NCBI GenBank assembly: GCA_014377485.1
Contig: JACMPM010000132.1
Coordinates: 62,001 to 126,000 of the forward strand
DNA length: 64,000 nucleotides
DNA from: Bacteriovorax sp.
Lineage (GTDB): Bacteria; Bdellovibrionota; Bacteriovoracia; Bacteriovoracales; Bacteriovoracaceae
Direction of reading: 5' to 3'
Shown: in pieces, positions 1-9,385 of the stretch
How the letters are laid out: each line of letters starts with the position of its first letter
How positions within the stretch are numbered: position 1 is the stretch's first letter
Made by a program: the position numbers and the translations under genes
The notes under the pieces: generated by a model
Told to the model about the DNA's origin: nothing
The model's database searches: none
What the model saw: the letters and a program-made list of their open reading frames with translations, nothing else

Positions 1-1569
1 AATTTAGCAGAGCTTTCTAAAAGAAATAACTTAGTTCTCGTTCCCAATCATCAGTCTCATGCTGATTATGTGGCAATCAATTATGTTTATTATAAAAAAT
101 ACCAATCACCCTTATTTGTGGCCGGCGGAAATAACCTCAATATTTTTCCAATTGGACCATTATTCCGAAAGTCAGGTTGTTTTTTTATTAGACGTACTTT
201 TGCCAATGATATTCTATATAAGTTGACTCTTGAAGCTTATCTTCATTACATGCTGGTCAAAGGAAATCCTATTGAATTTTTCTTTGAAGGCGGACGCTCA
301 CGTACTGGAAAACTTCTTCCTCCGCGCTACGGTCTCTACCAGATGCTGATTGAAGCTCATGCTGCAATTCCGAAAGATAAAAGAAGACCACTGCAATTTG
401 TTCCGGTCAGTATAGTTCACGAGTATGTTCCTGAACAAAAATCTCTGGCCCGCGAACTAGACGGCGGGAAAAAAGTCAAAGAAAGTGCAGGTCAATTATT
501 AGGACTGGTTAAACTTCTCTCTTACCAATTTGGGAATGTTCATATCAATCTTGGGAATCCTGTTATCGCTCCGGATGCTCCCACTGATCCAGTTAAATTA
601 AAAATTCAAACTCAAAAATTAGCATTTGAATGCTTTTTAGAGGTTGGAAAAAATATGCGAGTGACTCCTACGTCGCTTTTGGCAATGATTCTTTTAGATG
701 AGTCGACGGGAGCTCTTAAATGGGAAGAGATTTTAACAAAAGCTCGCCATATAATTACTTATTGTGAAAAATTTCACGTGCCAATTACGGACTCTATTAA
801 ATTAGAAAATCTGGAAAAATCTCTAGAGCGCTCTATTGATATTTTAATTGGAAATAAAAAAGTTGAAGTGATCGGCAATACGTCTTCGCAACACGTTTTC
901 TATTCGATTAAAGATGATTCAAGAAAAGAAATTCTCTACTTTAAAAATACTATTCTACATCATTTCCTTGTTCCTTGGATCGTGCACATGGGCTGGGTTA
1001 ATCTATTCAGTGGTCATATTACCAACGTTGAAGACTTAAAAAAGTTTTTCATCAATCAAAGAAAACAATTAACTCACGAGTTTTATCTTCCAACAGTTAA
1101 AGAAATACTAAATCTTACTCTTGATATAGTTTCGGATGCTATCGGAAGAGAAGTCACAACTTTAGAAGAATGTGTTGATCTTACTCATAAAGAACTTTAT
1201 TTAATTCTCGCTAAAGTGGGGATTTTCTCCCGCGCCTGCAATTATCTTCTCGAAGCCTATTATATCTGCGGTCTGACGCTAAAAGATCTTTCAGCAAACG
1301 ATTACAAAGAAGGCTTTAAGATGGAAACATTCCTAAAGCGCTACAAAGATGTTTTTGAAAGCGAAAAAAAACTCCGTCGAATTATTAAGTATGCTGAGAG
1401 TTATTCTGTCCCACTTTCCAAATCGAGTTTAGAATATTTCATTCATGCCAAGATCGTCGAATCAAAGGCCGGCTTCTATACGGTTGGGGATCATGACAAA
1501 TTGGCCGAAGTTTTGGCAAAAGTTGAATCCGACCTGCAGGGGCAGCTCAGTATCAACCTGCTAAATTAA
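1..1569 (+). CDS. plsB: Glycerol-3-phosphate acyltransferase (PlsB-like), 5' partial
   Basis: Frame is open to the window edge: NLAELSKRNNLVLVPNHQSHADYVAINY (HX4D motif), then FFIRRTF, FFFEGGRSRTGKLLPPRYGLYQM and FVPVSIVHE, matching PlsB acyltransferase motifs I-IV. The track start at 70 truncates the HX4D motif. Confidence 0.85.
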   Translation, partial: NLAELSKRNNLVLVPNHQSHADYVAINYVYYKKYQSPLFVAGGNNLNIFPIGPLFRKSGCFFIRRTFANDILYKLTLEAYLHYMLVKGNPIEFFFEGGRSRTGKLLPPRYGLYQMLIEAHAAIPKDKRRPLQFVPVSIVHEYVPEQKSLARELDGGKKVKESAGQLLGLVKLLSYQFGNVHINLGNPVIAPDAPTDPVKLKIQTQKLAFECFLEVGKNMRVTPTSLLAMILLDESTGALKWEEILTKARHIITYCEKFHVPITDSIKLENLEKSLERSIDILIGNKKVEVIGNTSSQHVFYSIKDDSRKEILYFKNTILHHFLVPWIVHMGWVNLFSGHITNVEDLKKFFINQRKQLTHEFYLPTVKEILNLTLDIVSDAIGREVTTLEECVDLTHKELYLILAKVGIFSRACNYLLEAYYICGLTLKDLSANDYKEGFKMETFLKRYKDVFESEKKLRRIIKYAESYSVPLSKSSLEYFIHAKIVESKAGFYTVGDHDKLAEVLAKVESDLQGQLSINLLN

Positions 1570-1570
1570 G

Positions 1571-2047
1571 ATGAATATTCAATTAATCAAAATGAATCAA
1601 GGTCGGAAGCGTTTTTTAAAAACTCAACCGATTCTTGATATTAATAACTGGCAAGCCTACTTAGCTGAACTTAAAAGTTTCCTCTCTCTTGAATCCGGCT
1701 TTCAAATTGTCGGCGGAAAAGTCTATTTTGAAATGAGTGTTGAGAGCGAAGCCCCAAAAATGATGCTAGAGGTAATAGGTCTCCCAATTCCCCTTGAGCA
1801 AAATGCTTTGGTACTGGCGGATCTCGATTGCGGCGAAGTTTTGGTGCACAAGCTTACGGGTCTCGATCTCTTTTGCCTGGACTTTGATCAGCTCTTTAAG
1901 ACTTCTTGGGGGCTTAAATGGACTCTGGAAGCCTCTTTTAGGAAGCAAGCAGACGAGCTTTCGGCCATTTTTCACATTGTCTTTGACCATGACAAAATAG
2001 AGCTTCATTTTTTTAGGCAAAAAGATTATATTCAAAAACAGTTCTAG
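1571..2047 (+). CDS. Hypothetical protein (158 aa)
   Basis: ORF starting 1 nt after the plsB-like stop; no recognised domain. Confidence 0.6.
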   Translation: MNIQLIKMNQGRKRFLKTQPILDINNWQAYLAELKSFLSLESGFQIVGGKVYFEMSVESEAPKMMLEVIGLPIPLEQNALVLADLDCGEVLVHKLTGLDLFCLDFDQLFKTSWGLKWTLEASFRKQADELSAIFHIVFDHDKIELHFFRQKDYIQKQF

Positions 2048-2096
2048 AATTTAATAGAAATTGGGCCCACTTTTAAGGTCCATACATATGGGGTAA

Positions 2097-2768
2097 ATTA
2101 TCAAAGAAAACTCGAATCCACCTGGTCAGTTCAACAGATCTTCTCAGTTCAATTCATCAAACAAACAAAGCGGTCCTAGAGTTAACGAACAAATCAGAAT
2201 TCCTGAATGTCGTTTACTTGGCGATGACGGGCATGCTTACGGTGTTGTCTCAATGAACGAAGCAAGAAAAATTGCTGATGAAGCAGGTCTCGATCTTGTA
2301 GAAGTAAGCCCTACGGCCCAACCACCAGTTGTTAAATTAATCGACTTCGGTAAGTACAAGTATGAGCTTCAAAAGAAAGCTCAAGAAGCCAAGAAAAAAC
2401 AAATTGTCATTCAGTTGAAAGAAATTCAACTTCGTCCAAATATTGAAGCTAACGATCTTCAAACTAAACTCAATCATTGTGCCAAATTCCTAGATGAAGG
2501 CGATAAGATTAAAATTTCTATGCAGTTTCGCGGACGCGAGATGTCTTATAGAGACGCCGGAATGGTAAAGTTCAAGGAAGTTATTAAACAAATTGAAGCC
2601 ATGGGCGCAATCGTCGAATCAGATCCTAAAATGATGGGTAATAGAATTATCGCAATCTTAGCTTCGACTAAAAAGCCAGTAAAAGGACCTGCTAAGAAGG
2701 AAGATGATCATAAAGAAGATCACAAAGCTGAGCCTAAAGTAGAAGTAAAAGAAGCAAAAAAAGCTTAA
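2097..2768 (+). CDS. infC: Translation initiation factor IF-3, probable non-canonical AUU (2097) or AUC (2100) start
   Basis: Full IF-3 N-domain (VNEQIRIPECRLLGDDGHAYGVVSMNEARKIADEAGLDLVEVSP) is in frame upstream of the track start at 2253; no ATG/GTG/TTG occurs between the in-frame TAA at 2094 and 2253. Followed by rpmI-rplT. Confidence 0.93.
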   Translation: MIKENSNPPGQFNRSSQFNSSNKQSGPRVNEQIRIPECRLLGDDGHAYGVVSMNEARKIADEAGLDLVEVSPTAQPPVVKLIDFGKYKYELQKKAQEAKKKQIVIQLKEIQLRPNIEANDLQTKLNHCAKFLDEGDKIKISMQFRGREMSYRDAGMVKFKEVIKQIEAMGAIVESDPKMMGNRIIAILASTKKPVKGPAKKEDDHKEDHKAEPKVEVKEAKKA

Positions 2769-2940
2769 TCTTTTGACTAATCGTTAAATATCTCGACAAT
2801 ATTATGGAATTTCTTTTACAAAGCCCATGATTCTTGATAATTATACCAGCTCTAAAACAGAAAATTACGTTTTTTTAATAAAACAATATAGCTAGATAAA
2901 TAACTAGATAATTAAATTTAAAGATTACTGGAGACATCTC

Positions 2941-3141
2941 ATGCCTAAAATGAAAACAAGAAAATCAGCAGCTAAGAGATATAGCGTTACTGGTACAGGT
3001 AAAGTTAAAAGAAACAAATGTGGTTTGAGACACAAACTTGAACACAAAAGTACAAAAGTAAAAAACAGAGCAGGCGGACCAGCACTAGTTCACCAATCTG
3101 AGCACGAAAAAGTAAGAAGAATGTTACCATACGCTTTCTAG
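2941..3141 (+). CDS. rpmI: 50S ribosomal protein bL35
   Basis: MPKMKTRKSAAKRYSVTGTGKVKRNKCGLRHKLEHKS...; SD-like ggaga upstream; infC-rpmI-rplT order. Confidence 0.97.
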   Translation: MPKMKTRKSAAKRYSVTGTGKVKRNKCGLRHKLEHKSTKVKNRAGGPALVHQSEHEKVRRMLPYAF

Positions 3142-3236
3142 TTTTCTAGAAAGATGGTAGTTAGTTATAAAATCGACAGAGATTTGGGCACAAGTGCAAA
3201 TAGCCCCCAAGTGTTCGTTAAAATCAGGAGTATTTC

Positions 3237-3584
3237 ATGGCACGCGTAAGAAGAGGATTTAAAGCAAGAAGAAGAAGAAACAAAGTTTTGAAAATGGCTA
3301 AAGGTTTTAGCTTCGATAGACGTACAAAATATAAGCACACAGCTGAGACGGTTAAACGTGCTCTTCATTATGCTTACGTTGGAAGACGTTTACTTAAACG
3401 TGATATGAGAAAACTATGGGTAGTCAGAATTGCTGCTGCTGCTAGAGTTCTTGAAACTTCATATTCAAAATTCATGGGTGCTATGAAGAAGAACAATGTA
3501 ACTATTAATAGAAAGATGCTTGCAGAAATTGCAGCAACTGACTTTGCTGGATTTACAGCTATTAAGAACTCACTTAATAAATAA
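3237..3584 (+). CDS. rplT: 50S ribosomal protein bL20
   Basis: MARVRRGFKARRRRNKVLKMAKGFSFDRRTKYKHTAETVKRALHYAYVGRRLLKRDMRKLWVVRIAAAAR. Confidence 0.98.
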   Translation: MARVRRGFKARRRRNKVLKMAKGFSFDRRTKYKHTAETVKRALHYAYVGRRLLKRDMRKLWVVRIAAAARVLETSYSKFMGAMKKNNVTINRKMLAEIAATDFAGFTAIKNSLNK

Positions 3585-3615
3585 GTTCAAAGAAAATTAT
3601 AAAATTAAAAATAAT

Positions 3616-3643
3616 AAAGCCTCCGTTTCGGAGGCTTTTTTAT
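3616..3643 (+). terminator. Rho-independent terminator after rplT
   Basis: AAAGCCTCCG-TTT-CGGAGGCTTT followed by a T-run. Confidence 0.9.
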
Positions 3644-3661
3644 TTTTAAGGATCAAAACAG

Positions 3662-4510
3662 CTATTGCTGAATATGTTGGTAGACTAATTTTCCATTTAT
3701 ATAATGTTTGCAAATACCGTTGGCATTGAGTTCCACTACACCTTTCACTTCACTCCCCACAGGTGCTGAAAGAGCATTAGTGGGTGCAGTAAAAGCGCTC
3801 ACGCCATAATTTTGATTATCTATATAGAGTGCTTTTATTTTATTGGTATCAAAAGTTTTAAGCGTTCGTTGAGTTGAATAATAATAAGGGGCCATGATCG
3901 AGTTGTAATTACTTTCATGACAAAGACCAAGAAAATGTCCCATCTCATGCAGAAGAATAGTTGGCACATCATAATCAAGAAATGAAGTTCCAGTATAACT
4001 AAAATCAGAACCAAAATTATTATAATTTAAAATAATATCGGCATGAGTAAGATCAATATAAGTTCCGAGGCTTGCATCCGATCTCACAATTCCATAGAAC
4101 TGAGTAATGGCCAGAGCGCTTGAGCTCACATTGGTAAACCAAGTATGAGATTTATAAATTCCTAATTCATTGTCACGGAAACCACTTAAAGTAGCACTTC
4201 CAGATCCAGAGGCAGTTGTTAAAGGCAATTTGAAAAGAGTCGTACTTGGAGAAACGGCATCATTCCAAACTTTCGCCATTTGTTCGATTGGATTGGTTGA
4301 GCTTCCGACCACATCAGGGCCTGAGAAGTCCGCAGCAATCTCTGGAGAGACTTTTAAGTTGAGGGGAAGGTTACCAGAGCTCCACTTTCCAATATTGCAA
4401 GAGCCGGCCTGAAAATTAGGAGTTAGGCTAGTGCTTTGATTTCCTGAAACCTGTTGTTTACAAGAAGTAAGAAAGAGAGTGAATAAAGCGATGCTGTAGA
4501 GTACTTTCAT
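3662..4510 (-). CDS. Predicted lipoprotein zinc metalloprotease (metzincin/matrixin-like)
   Basis: Lipobox-like N-terminus MKVLYSIALFTLFLTSCKQQ; zinc site HEMGHFLGLCHESNYNSIM. Confidence 0.85.
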   Translation of the reverse strand: MKVLYSIALFTLFLTSCKQQVSGNQSTSLTPNFQAGSCNIGKWSSGNLPLNLKVSPEIAADFSGPDVVGSSTNPIEQMAKVWNDAVSPSTTLFKLPLTTASGSGSATLSGFRDNELGIYKSHTWFTNVSSSALAITQFYGIVRSDASLGTYIDLTHADIILNYNNFGSDFSYTGTSFLDYDVPTILLHEMGHFLGLCHESNYNSIMAPYYYSTQRTLKTFDTNKIKALYIDNQNYGVSAFTAPTNALSAPVGSEVKGVVELNANGICKHYINGKLVYQHIQQ

Positions 4511-4599
4511 AGCTCTATTATCGGATCGATTTATAGAAATCTTAGGGCGAATTGAGAAGAGTTTTGGGGGAAGCCAAAGGCCATCCCCAAATCTTTTAT

Positions 4600-5247
4600 T
4601 TACTTAGTGTTAGCTTTTTTATGGTCAGCAAGAAATGCTTCTAAACCTTTGTCGGTTAGAGGATGTTTATAAAGAGCTTTGACCACACTTAGTGGCATTG
4701 TTCCTACATCCGCCCCTAATAATGCTGCTTCTCTAACATGAGCTGGGTGGCGAATTGAAGCTGCTAAAATTTTAGTTTGGAATCCATAGATGTCATATAA
4801 AGAGCGAATTTCACCTAATAGCTCATTTCCACTTTGTCCGATATCATCCAGGCGACCAATAAAAGGAGAGACATAAGTAGCTCCGGCCTTAGCTGCCAAA
4901 AGAGCTTGGTTTACCGAAAAGCATAGAGTGACGTTAGTTTTAATTTTTTTGTCGCTGAAGTGTTTACAAGCAGCGATTCCAGCTTCGGTAAGTGGAAGTT
5001 TAATAACAACATTTTTGTGGATTTTGGAAAGCGCTTCTCCTTCTTTAATCATCCCTTCAAAATCTGTAGCGATAACTTCAGCAGAAATTGGTCCATCTAT
5101 GATTTCACATATTTCTCTGATGACGTCTTCTTGCTTGCGACCAGTTTTAGCGATGAGAGAAGGATTAGTCGTAACACCGTCAATAATACCCAACTGAACT
5201 GCTTCTTTAATTTCGGAAACAACCCCAGTGTCTAGAAAAAATTCCAT
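4600..5247 (-). CDS. tal: Transaldolase / fructose-6-phosphate aldolase family
   Basis: [37 protein letters not shown] ... [57 protein letters not shown]. Confidence 0.95.
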   Translation of the reverse strand: MEFFLDTGVVSEIKEAVQLGIIDGVTTNPSLIAKTGRKQEDVIREICEIIDGPISAEVIATDFEGMIKEGEALSKIHKNVVIKLPLTEAGIAACKHFSDKKIKTNVTLCFSVNQALLAAKAGATYVSPFIGRLDDIGQSGNELLGEIRSLYDIYGFQTKILAASIRHPAHVREAALLGADVGTMPLSVVKALYKHPLTDKGLEAFLADHKKANTK

Positions 5248-5372
5248 TTGGCACTCCTTTATCTATAAGTCGCATTTTATTTTAAAACACTATCAAGGTA
5301 CAAGTTCAGCTCTTTTTCATCAAGTTTTTCCTACTATTAAGTTTGACCTCTTTCTAAGTTATACTAATAAGT

Positions 5373-6197
5373 ATGAAATCTTTGAAATGGAGCTTTGCTC
5401 TAAAATTGACCTTCACGCTATGGCTATTACCTGCAATCTCTTTGCAGGCGGCAACCTCTTTAAAACTTCCCAAAGAAACTTTGAAAATAGGCGCCGATTC
5501 TTTCTACGACCCACAATTTGATTACTCTAAATTTTCAGGTCGAGTTACAGACCGTGATGCGACCGCTTCGATCGTAAAAATTTCCAGTGAAAATAAGAAT
5601 GTTAAATATTTTCGTGCAGGTGATTTGGTCGAATTTAAAATTCAAAATAGTAAAAATAGTGAATTTTGCCAGGGGTATGTCAGAAGTATCGAAGAAAATT
5701 ATTTTGTTATGTTCGTTAAAGATTTATTCCCATGCTTTCCTAAAGAAGAATATTTTAGAAGAGGAACGGCTCTTGTTATGCAGTCGGATAAACTCGGAAT
5801 GAGAGTGCGTGAAGCATCCGTTTACCGGGCAAGTTTACTAAATAAGAAAAAAGATTTTATGGGGCAACTCAACGGTATCAATCAAGACGTATGGAATTTT
5901 GAAGAACGAAAAATTCAAGTGGCCGCGGAATTTGATCAAAAAATTGCAGAGATTGAAAAACAAAAAACAAAGGCCCTCGATCAAATTCTTTCGCAGAAAA
6001 ATGATCAAATAAGATTGCAAAGAGAGCTCGCTTATCGATTAGATAATATTGATAAAGAACTACTATTTTATCGAGTGGAAAAAGAAGAATTGCTATTTGA
6101 TCGCTGGCATCTTGATCATGATTTGGGTTATCCCGTTTATGACCGGCCAGAAGAAATTCGTCCAAGAAGAGTAAGTGGTGAAACTACTGTTGATTAA
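5373..6197 (+). CDS. Hypothetical exported protein with coiled-coil C-terminal half
   Basis: Signal-peptide-like N-terminus (SLKWSFALKLTFTLWLLPAISLQAAT) and charged helical C-terminal half. Confidence 0.6.
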   Translation: MKSLKWSFALKLTFTLWLLPAISLQAATSLKLPKETLKIGADSFYDPQFDYSKFSGRVTDRDATASIVKISSENKNVKYFRAGDLVEFKIQNSKNSEFCQGYVRSIEENYFVMFVKDLFPCFPKEEYFRRGTALVMQSDKLGMRVREASVYRASLLNKKKDFMGQLNGINQDVWNFEERKIQVAAEFDQKIAEIEKQKTKALDQILSQKNDQIRLQRELAYRLDNIDKELLFYRVEKEELLFDRWHLDHDLGYPVYDRPEEIRPRRVSGETTVD

Positions 6198-6206
6198 TTG
6201 GCAAAA

Positions 6207-6231
6207 AAAATGCAGCCGAAGCTGCATTTTT
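6207..6231. terminator. Bidirectional Rho-independent terminator
   Basis: AAAATGCAGC-CGAA-GCTGCATTTT perfect hairpin flanked by A-run and T-run between convergent genes. Confidence 0.9.
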
Positions 6232-6269
6232 ACGTCTTATAAAGAGTTTTGCCGATGCATTCTTTCTTT

Positions 6270-7292
6270 CTAATGCTTTCTATAATTATTAAAAATTTCT
6301 TCTAAAATATCTTCGTTATAAAGAAAGTTTGGAGCGTGCTCGAGGTACAATTTCAAATCGTACGATGGTGCCAGACCAAGCCATTCTTTAATCAACGTAG
6401 TACTTTTTTGTTGTTGAATCCATTTAAAGATACACGCTTGACGAAGAGATTTTGGAGTCAAAGTTATGATTAGTTTATTGCGGTAATCTTCGAAAATAAT
6501 TTCAATTCCTCTTGCCGATAAACCTCCAGAAATAATTCTGTATGGGTTGGCGTAGAAAAGAAGATTATCAAAAGTGATTTGAGATTTATTTTTCATTTCT
6601 TCTAAAATAACTAAATAATTCGCGTAAACTTTTTCAAAAATCTTTGGAAGCTCTACAGTATAGGCATCTCTTTTTGGGTGGTGAATAAGAACGCGTGGTC
6701 CATCACCATTAGTAGAAATGGTTATATCATTGATTGAAAGTTCTGAAAGATCTGAAACTTTTAATCCTGCACCAAAAATTAGAAGGAATAAAATTTGGTT
6801 TCTTTTGCTTAGAAGTTCCTGGATTTTATCTTGAGAGTGAGACTCTTCAACTAAATAAGTCCATAGAGTTTTTACGTCGATAAAAGGAGTCGGACGTGGA
6901 ATATCTAAAAACTTAGGTGAAGTTGGAAGTTTTCTTACCGGGTTTCCAGTTACTAATCCCTTATTTAAAAGGAAATCAAAAAAGATTCTTAGAGCTTGAA
7001 CACGACGACGGCGAGAGTTGTCCGACGAATATTTTTTCTCTAGGTATTGACCGTAATTAGAAACAAGTGCCTGGTCGAAATTTTTCACTTCTGTAGATGC
7101 ATATTCACTATTTAAATAATAATTGAAGCAATCTAAATCTGTTTTGTAGTTCTTCAACGTGTTTTGGCTTTTTCCTTGGGCGCGGAGGTTTGAGTAAAAC
7201 TCTTGCTCAAGGGCAAACAATTCAGGGGTTGGAACTGAGTTTCGAATTTCTGCGATGACAGCTACTGGGGGGATTTGTGTGTTTGTGTCCAT
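6270..7292 (-). CDS. Tyrosine recombinase/XerC-D-fold protein, catalytic residues degenerate
   Basis: SAM-like N-domain (KSQNTLKNYKTDLDCFNYYL), RIFFDFLLNKGLVTGNPVRKLPTSPK, GLKVSDLSELSINDI, TPKSLRQACIFKWI, EWLGLAPSYDLKLYLEHAPN. Confidence 0.8.
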   Translation of the reverse strand: MDTNTQIPPVAVIAEIRNSVPTPELFALEQEFYSNLRAQGKSQNTLKNYKTDLDCFNYYLNSEYASTEVKNFDQALVSNYGQYLEKKYSSDNSRRRRVQALRIFFDFLLNKGLVTGNPVRKLPTSPKFLDIPRPTPFIDVKTLWTYLVEESHSQDKIQELLSKRNQILFLLIFGAGLKVSDLSELSINDITISTNGDGPRVLIHHPKRDAYTVELPKIFEKVYANYLVILEEMKNKSQITFDNLLFYANPYRIISGGLSARGIEIIFEDYRNKLIITLTPKSLRQACIFKWIQQQKSTTLIKEWLGLAPSYDLKLYLEHAPNFLYNEDILEEIFNNYRKH

Positions 7293-7498
7293 AGTTTCTT
7301 TTATTCCCTCTTTTTTAGGTAGGCCTTTATCCTTATAAGATAAGATCTTCCAATGTGTGTGTTGTGGAGAAGACTAATTTCAAAGCGTTAGGTGGGCGAT
7401 AGTATCTTACTTGGTAAAAATGTACAACCTAAAAAGTCTGTCTTGATTAGCTTTACGAGGAGTGCTAGAAACTGACCTGTTATAACATTTTAATATTA

Positions 7499-8368
7499 GT
7501 GAGCCGCCCAGTGCAAGAGACGACCTTTAATTCACCATATCAGGCAAATGGGGATGCTATTTTTAATAGTATTCACTTATGGCTTGGTGCACTTTACTCA
7601 GCGGCGTCACAAAAAAATCCACTCCAAAATTTTGATTTTAATAAACTTGCAACAATTGAATCTGTTAAAAAGCTTCAAATTCTCATTCAATATAATTTTA
7701 AAAATTCCGAAACTTTGATTAATGCTCTTACTCAGTCGACATTCTGTTACGAGCATAAGCATTTAAATAATTCTTCGATTAAATCCAATGAACGATTGGA
7801 ATTTTTGGGAGACTCATTAGTCAATTTTCTCGTGGCAAAAATTCTCTATAATCGTTATCCAGAATCAAACGAAGGTGAACTCTCAAAACTTCGTGGTGCA
7901 CTTGTAAACGAACTTTCACTTTCTAAACTGGCTATCGCTATTTCATTGGGAGAAAATCTTCTTCTAGGAAAAGGTGAACATAGGAATCATGGACAATTAA
8001 AAGCATCGATATTGGCCGATGGTTTAGAAGCTCTATTTGCAGCCATTTATATTGATAGCGGTGAGATCACAGAAGTTTTAGAAAAAACGTTGTTGGTTAT
8101 TATTAATACTTATGAAGCTGAAACAAGAAAACAGTTTTTTGCCATGGATAATTTAGAACTTTTTGATAGCAAAACTCAACTTCAAGAATTATCTGTATCG
8201 CTTTTTCAAACATTACCTACTTATAAATTTGCTGAAGATAAAAATGGTTTTACCGTTTCACTATGGATCGGAGACCGAATGCTGGCAGAGGCACATGGCC
8301 CATCGAAGAAAAAATTGGAAAAAGAATTAGCACGAGTCGTGCTAGATGAAAAAAGATATCAACTTTAG
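7499..8368 (+). CDS. rnc: Ribonuclease III
   Basis: NERLEFLGDSLVNFLVAKILYNRYPESNEGELSKLRGALVNE, ADGLEALFAAIYID, C-terminal dsRBD; followed by era. Confidence 0.93.
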   Translation: MSRPVQETTFNSPYQANGDAIFNSIHLWLGALYSAASQKNPLQNFDFNKLATIESVKKLQILIQYNFKNSETLINALTQSTFCYEHKHLNNSSIKSNERLEFLGDSLVNFLVAKILYNRYPESNEGELSKLRGALVNELSLSKLAIAISLGENLLLGKGEHRNHGQLKASILADGLEALFAAIYIDSGEITEVLEKTLLVIINTYEAETRKQFFAMDNLELFDSKTQLQELSVSLFQTLPTYKFAEDKNGFTVSLWIGDRMLAEAHGPSKKKLEKELARVVLDEKRYQL

Positions 8369-8394
8369 GTATTTTAAACAGCAAGGAGACGAGA

Positions 8395-9366
8395 ATGTTA
8401 CTAGAAGATCAGCATCCGCACAACAAGGCCATCATGGTAGCCGTTTTAGGGGCACCGAACGTTGGAAAAAGTTCACTCATCAATGTGCTTTTGGGCACAG
8501 ACTTAACAGTTGTTACAAACAAACCACAAACGACTAGAAATAAATTTCATTGCGTTCTAACAGTAGACCGTACAGAAGTTGTAATGGTGGACACTCCAGG
8601 GTTGCATAAATCAAATCAAGAATTCAATAAACGCTTAAACGAACAAGCTCGCCAGGGAACAGAAGGAGCTGACCTCAATTTATTATTGATTGATATCAGC
8701 CGCGAAATCCTGGAGCAATTTTCAGAGTTCAAAGAAAATATTGATCAGGAATTAGGACCTACTTGGGTAGTGTTTACTAAATCTGATAAAGTTGAAAACT
8801 CTGAAAATCTTCCGCTAAAAGAAGTGATGACACAAGCACAGGCACTTCTACCTTGTTTAGAAAAATTCTTTTTGATCTCGAACATTGAAGGGACAAATAT
8901 TCATGAATTGACTGGAGCCATTTGTGACCGTGCACAACCTGGTCCACATCTCTATCCAAATGGTGATGTGTCGAATAAAAACCAAAGATTTTTTGTTACT
9001 GAATACATTCGCGAACAAGCATTTGAATTACTAAAGGACGAGGTTCCTTACGAAGTTGCTGTTGTGATCGACGAATATAAAGAAGTAAAAGGTAAACTAG
9101 ATCCAGAAACTTTTGAATCACATATTTCAGCTTCGATCTTAGTTAATCGCCCAAGCCAACGCGCTATCGTTATTGGATCGAGCGGATCGATGATTAAAGA
9201 AATTGGTATTCGTTCACGTAAAAAAATTGAAGTCATGACAGGTGGTCCGGTTCATTTAAACCTTCACGTTAAGGTTTCACCTAAATGGTTTAAGAATAAT
9301 TTTGTTTTAGAGGAAATCGGCCTTCCTAGAGCAAAAGACTCAGCTCGCGTTTGGCGAAAAAAATAA
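8395..9366 (+). CDS. era: GTPase Era
   Basis: GAPNVGKSSLINVLLG, KPQTTRNKF, VDTPGLHK, TKSDK and C-terminal KH domain (VIGSSGSMIKEIGIRSRKKIE). Confidence 0.96.
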   Translation: MLLEDQHPHNKAIMVAVLGAPNVGKSSLINVLLGTDLTVVTNKPQTTRNKFHCVLTVDRTEVVMVDTPGLHKSNQEFNKRLNEQARQGTEGADLNLLLIDISREILEQFSEFKENIDQELGPTWVVFTKSDKVENSENLPLKEVMTQAQALLPCLEKFFLISNIEGTNIHELTGAICDRAQPGPHLYPNGDVSNKNQRFFVTEYIREQAFELLKDEVPYEVAVVIDEYKEVKGKLDPETFESHISASILVNRPSQRAIVIGSSGSMIKEIGIRSRKKIEVMTGGPVHLNLHVKVSPKWFKNNFVLEEIGLPRAKDSARVWRKK

Positions 9367-9385
9367 AAGGAAAGGATTAGAATTT

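Noticed and set aside
2253-2768. Track start of infC at 2253
   Set aside because: Would remove the start of the IF-3 N-domain that is clearly encoded in frame upstream.
3616-3643. Ordinary hairpins after rplT, khpA, fusA and between convergent genes considered as regulatory elements
   Set aside because: Position and U-tracts fit standard intrinsic terminators; only the hairpin at 53447 lies inside a coding region.
4170-4412. Plus-strand ORF antisense to the metalloprotease
   Set aside because: No homology recognisable, and the opposite strand carries the HExGH protease and lipobox.
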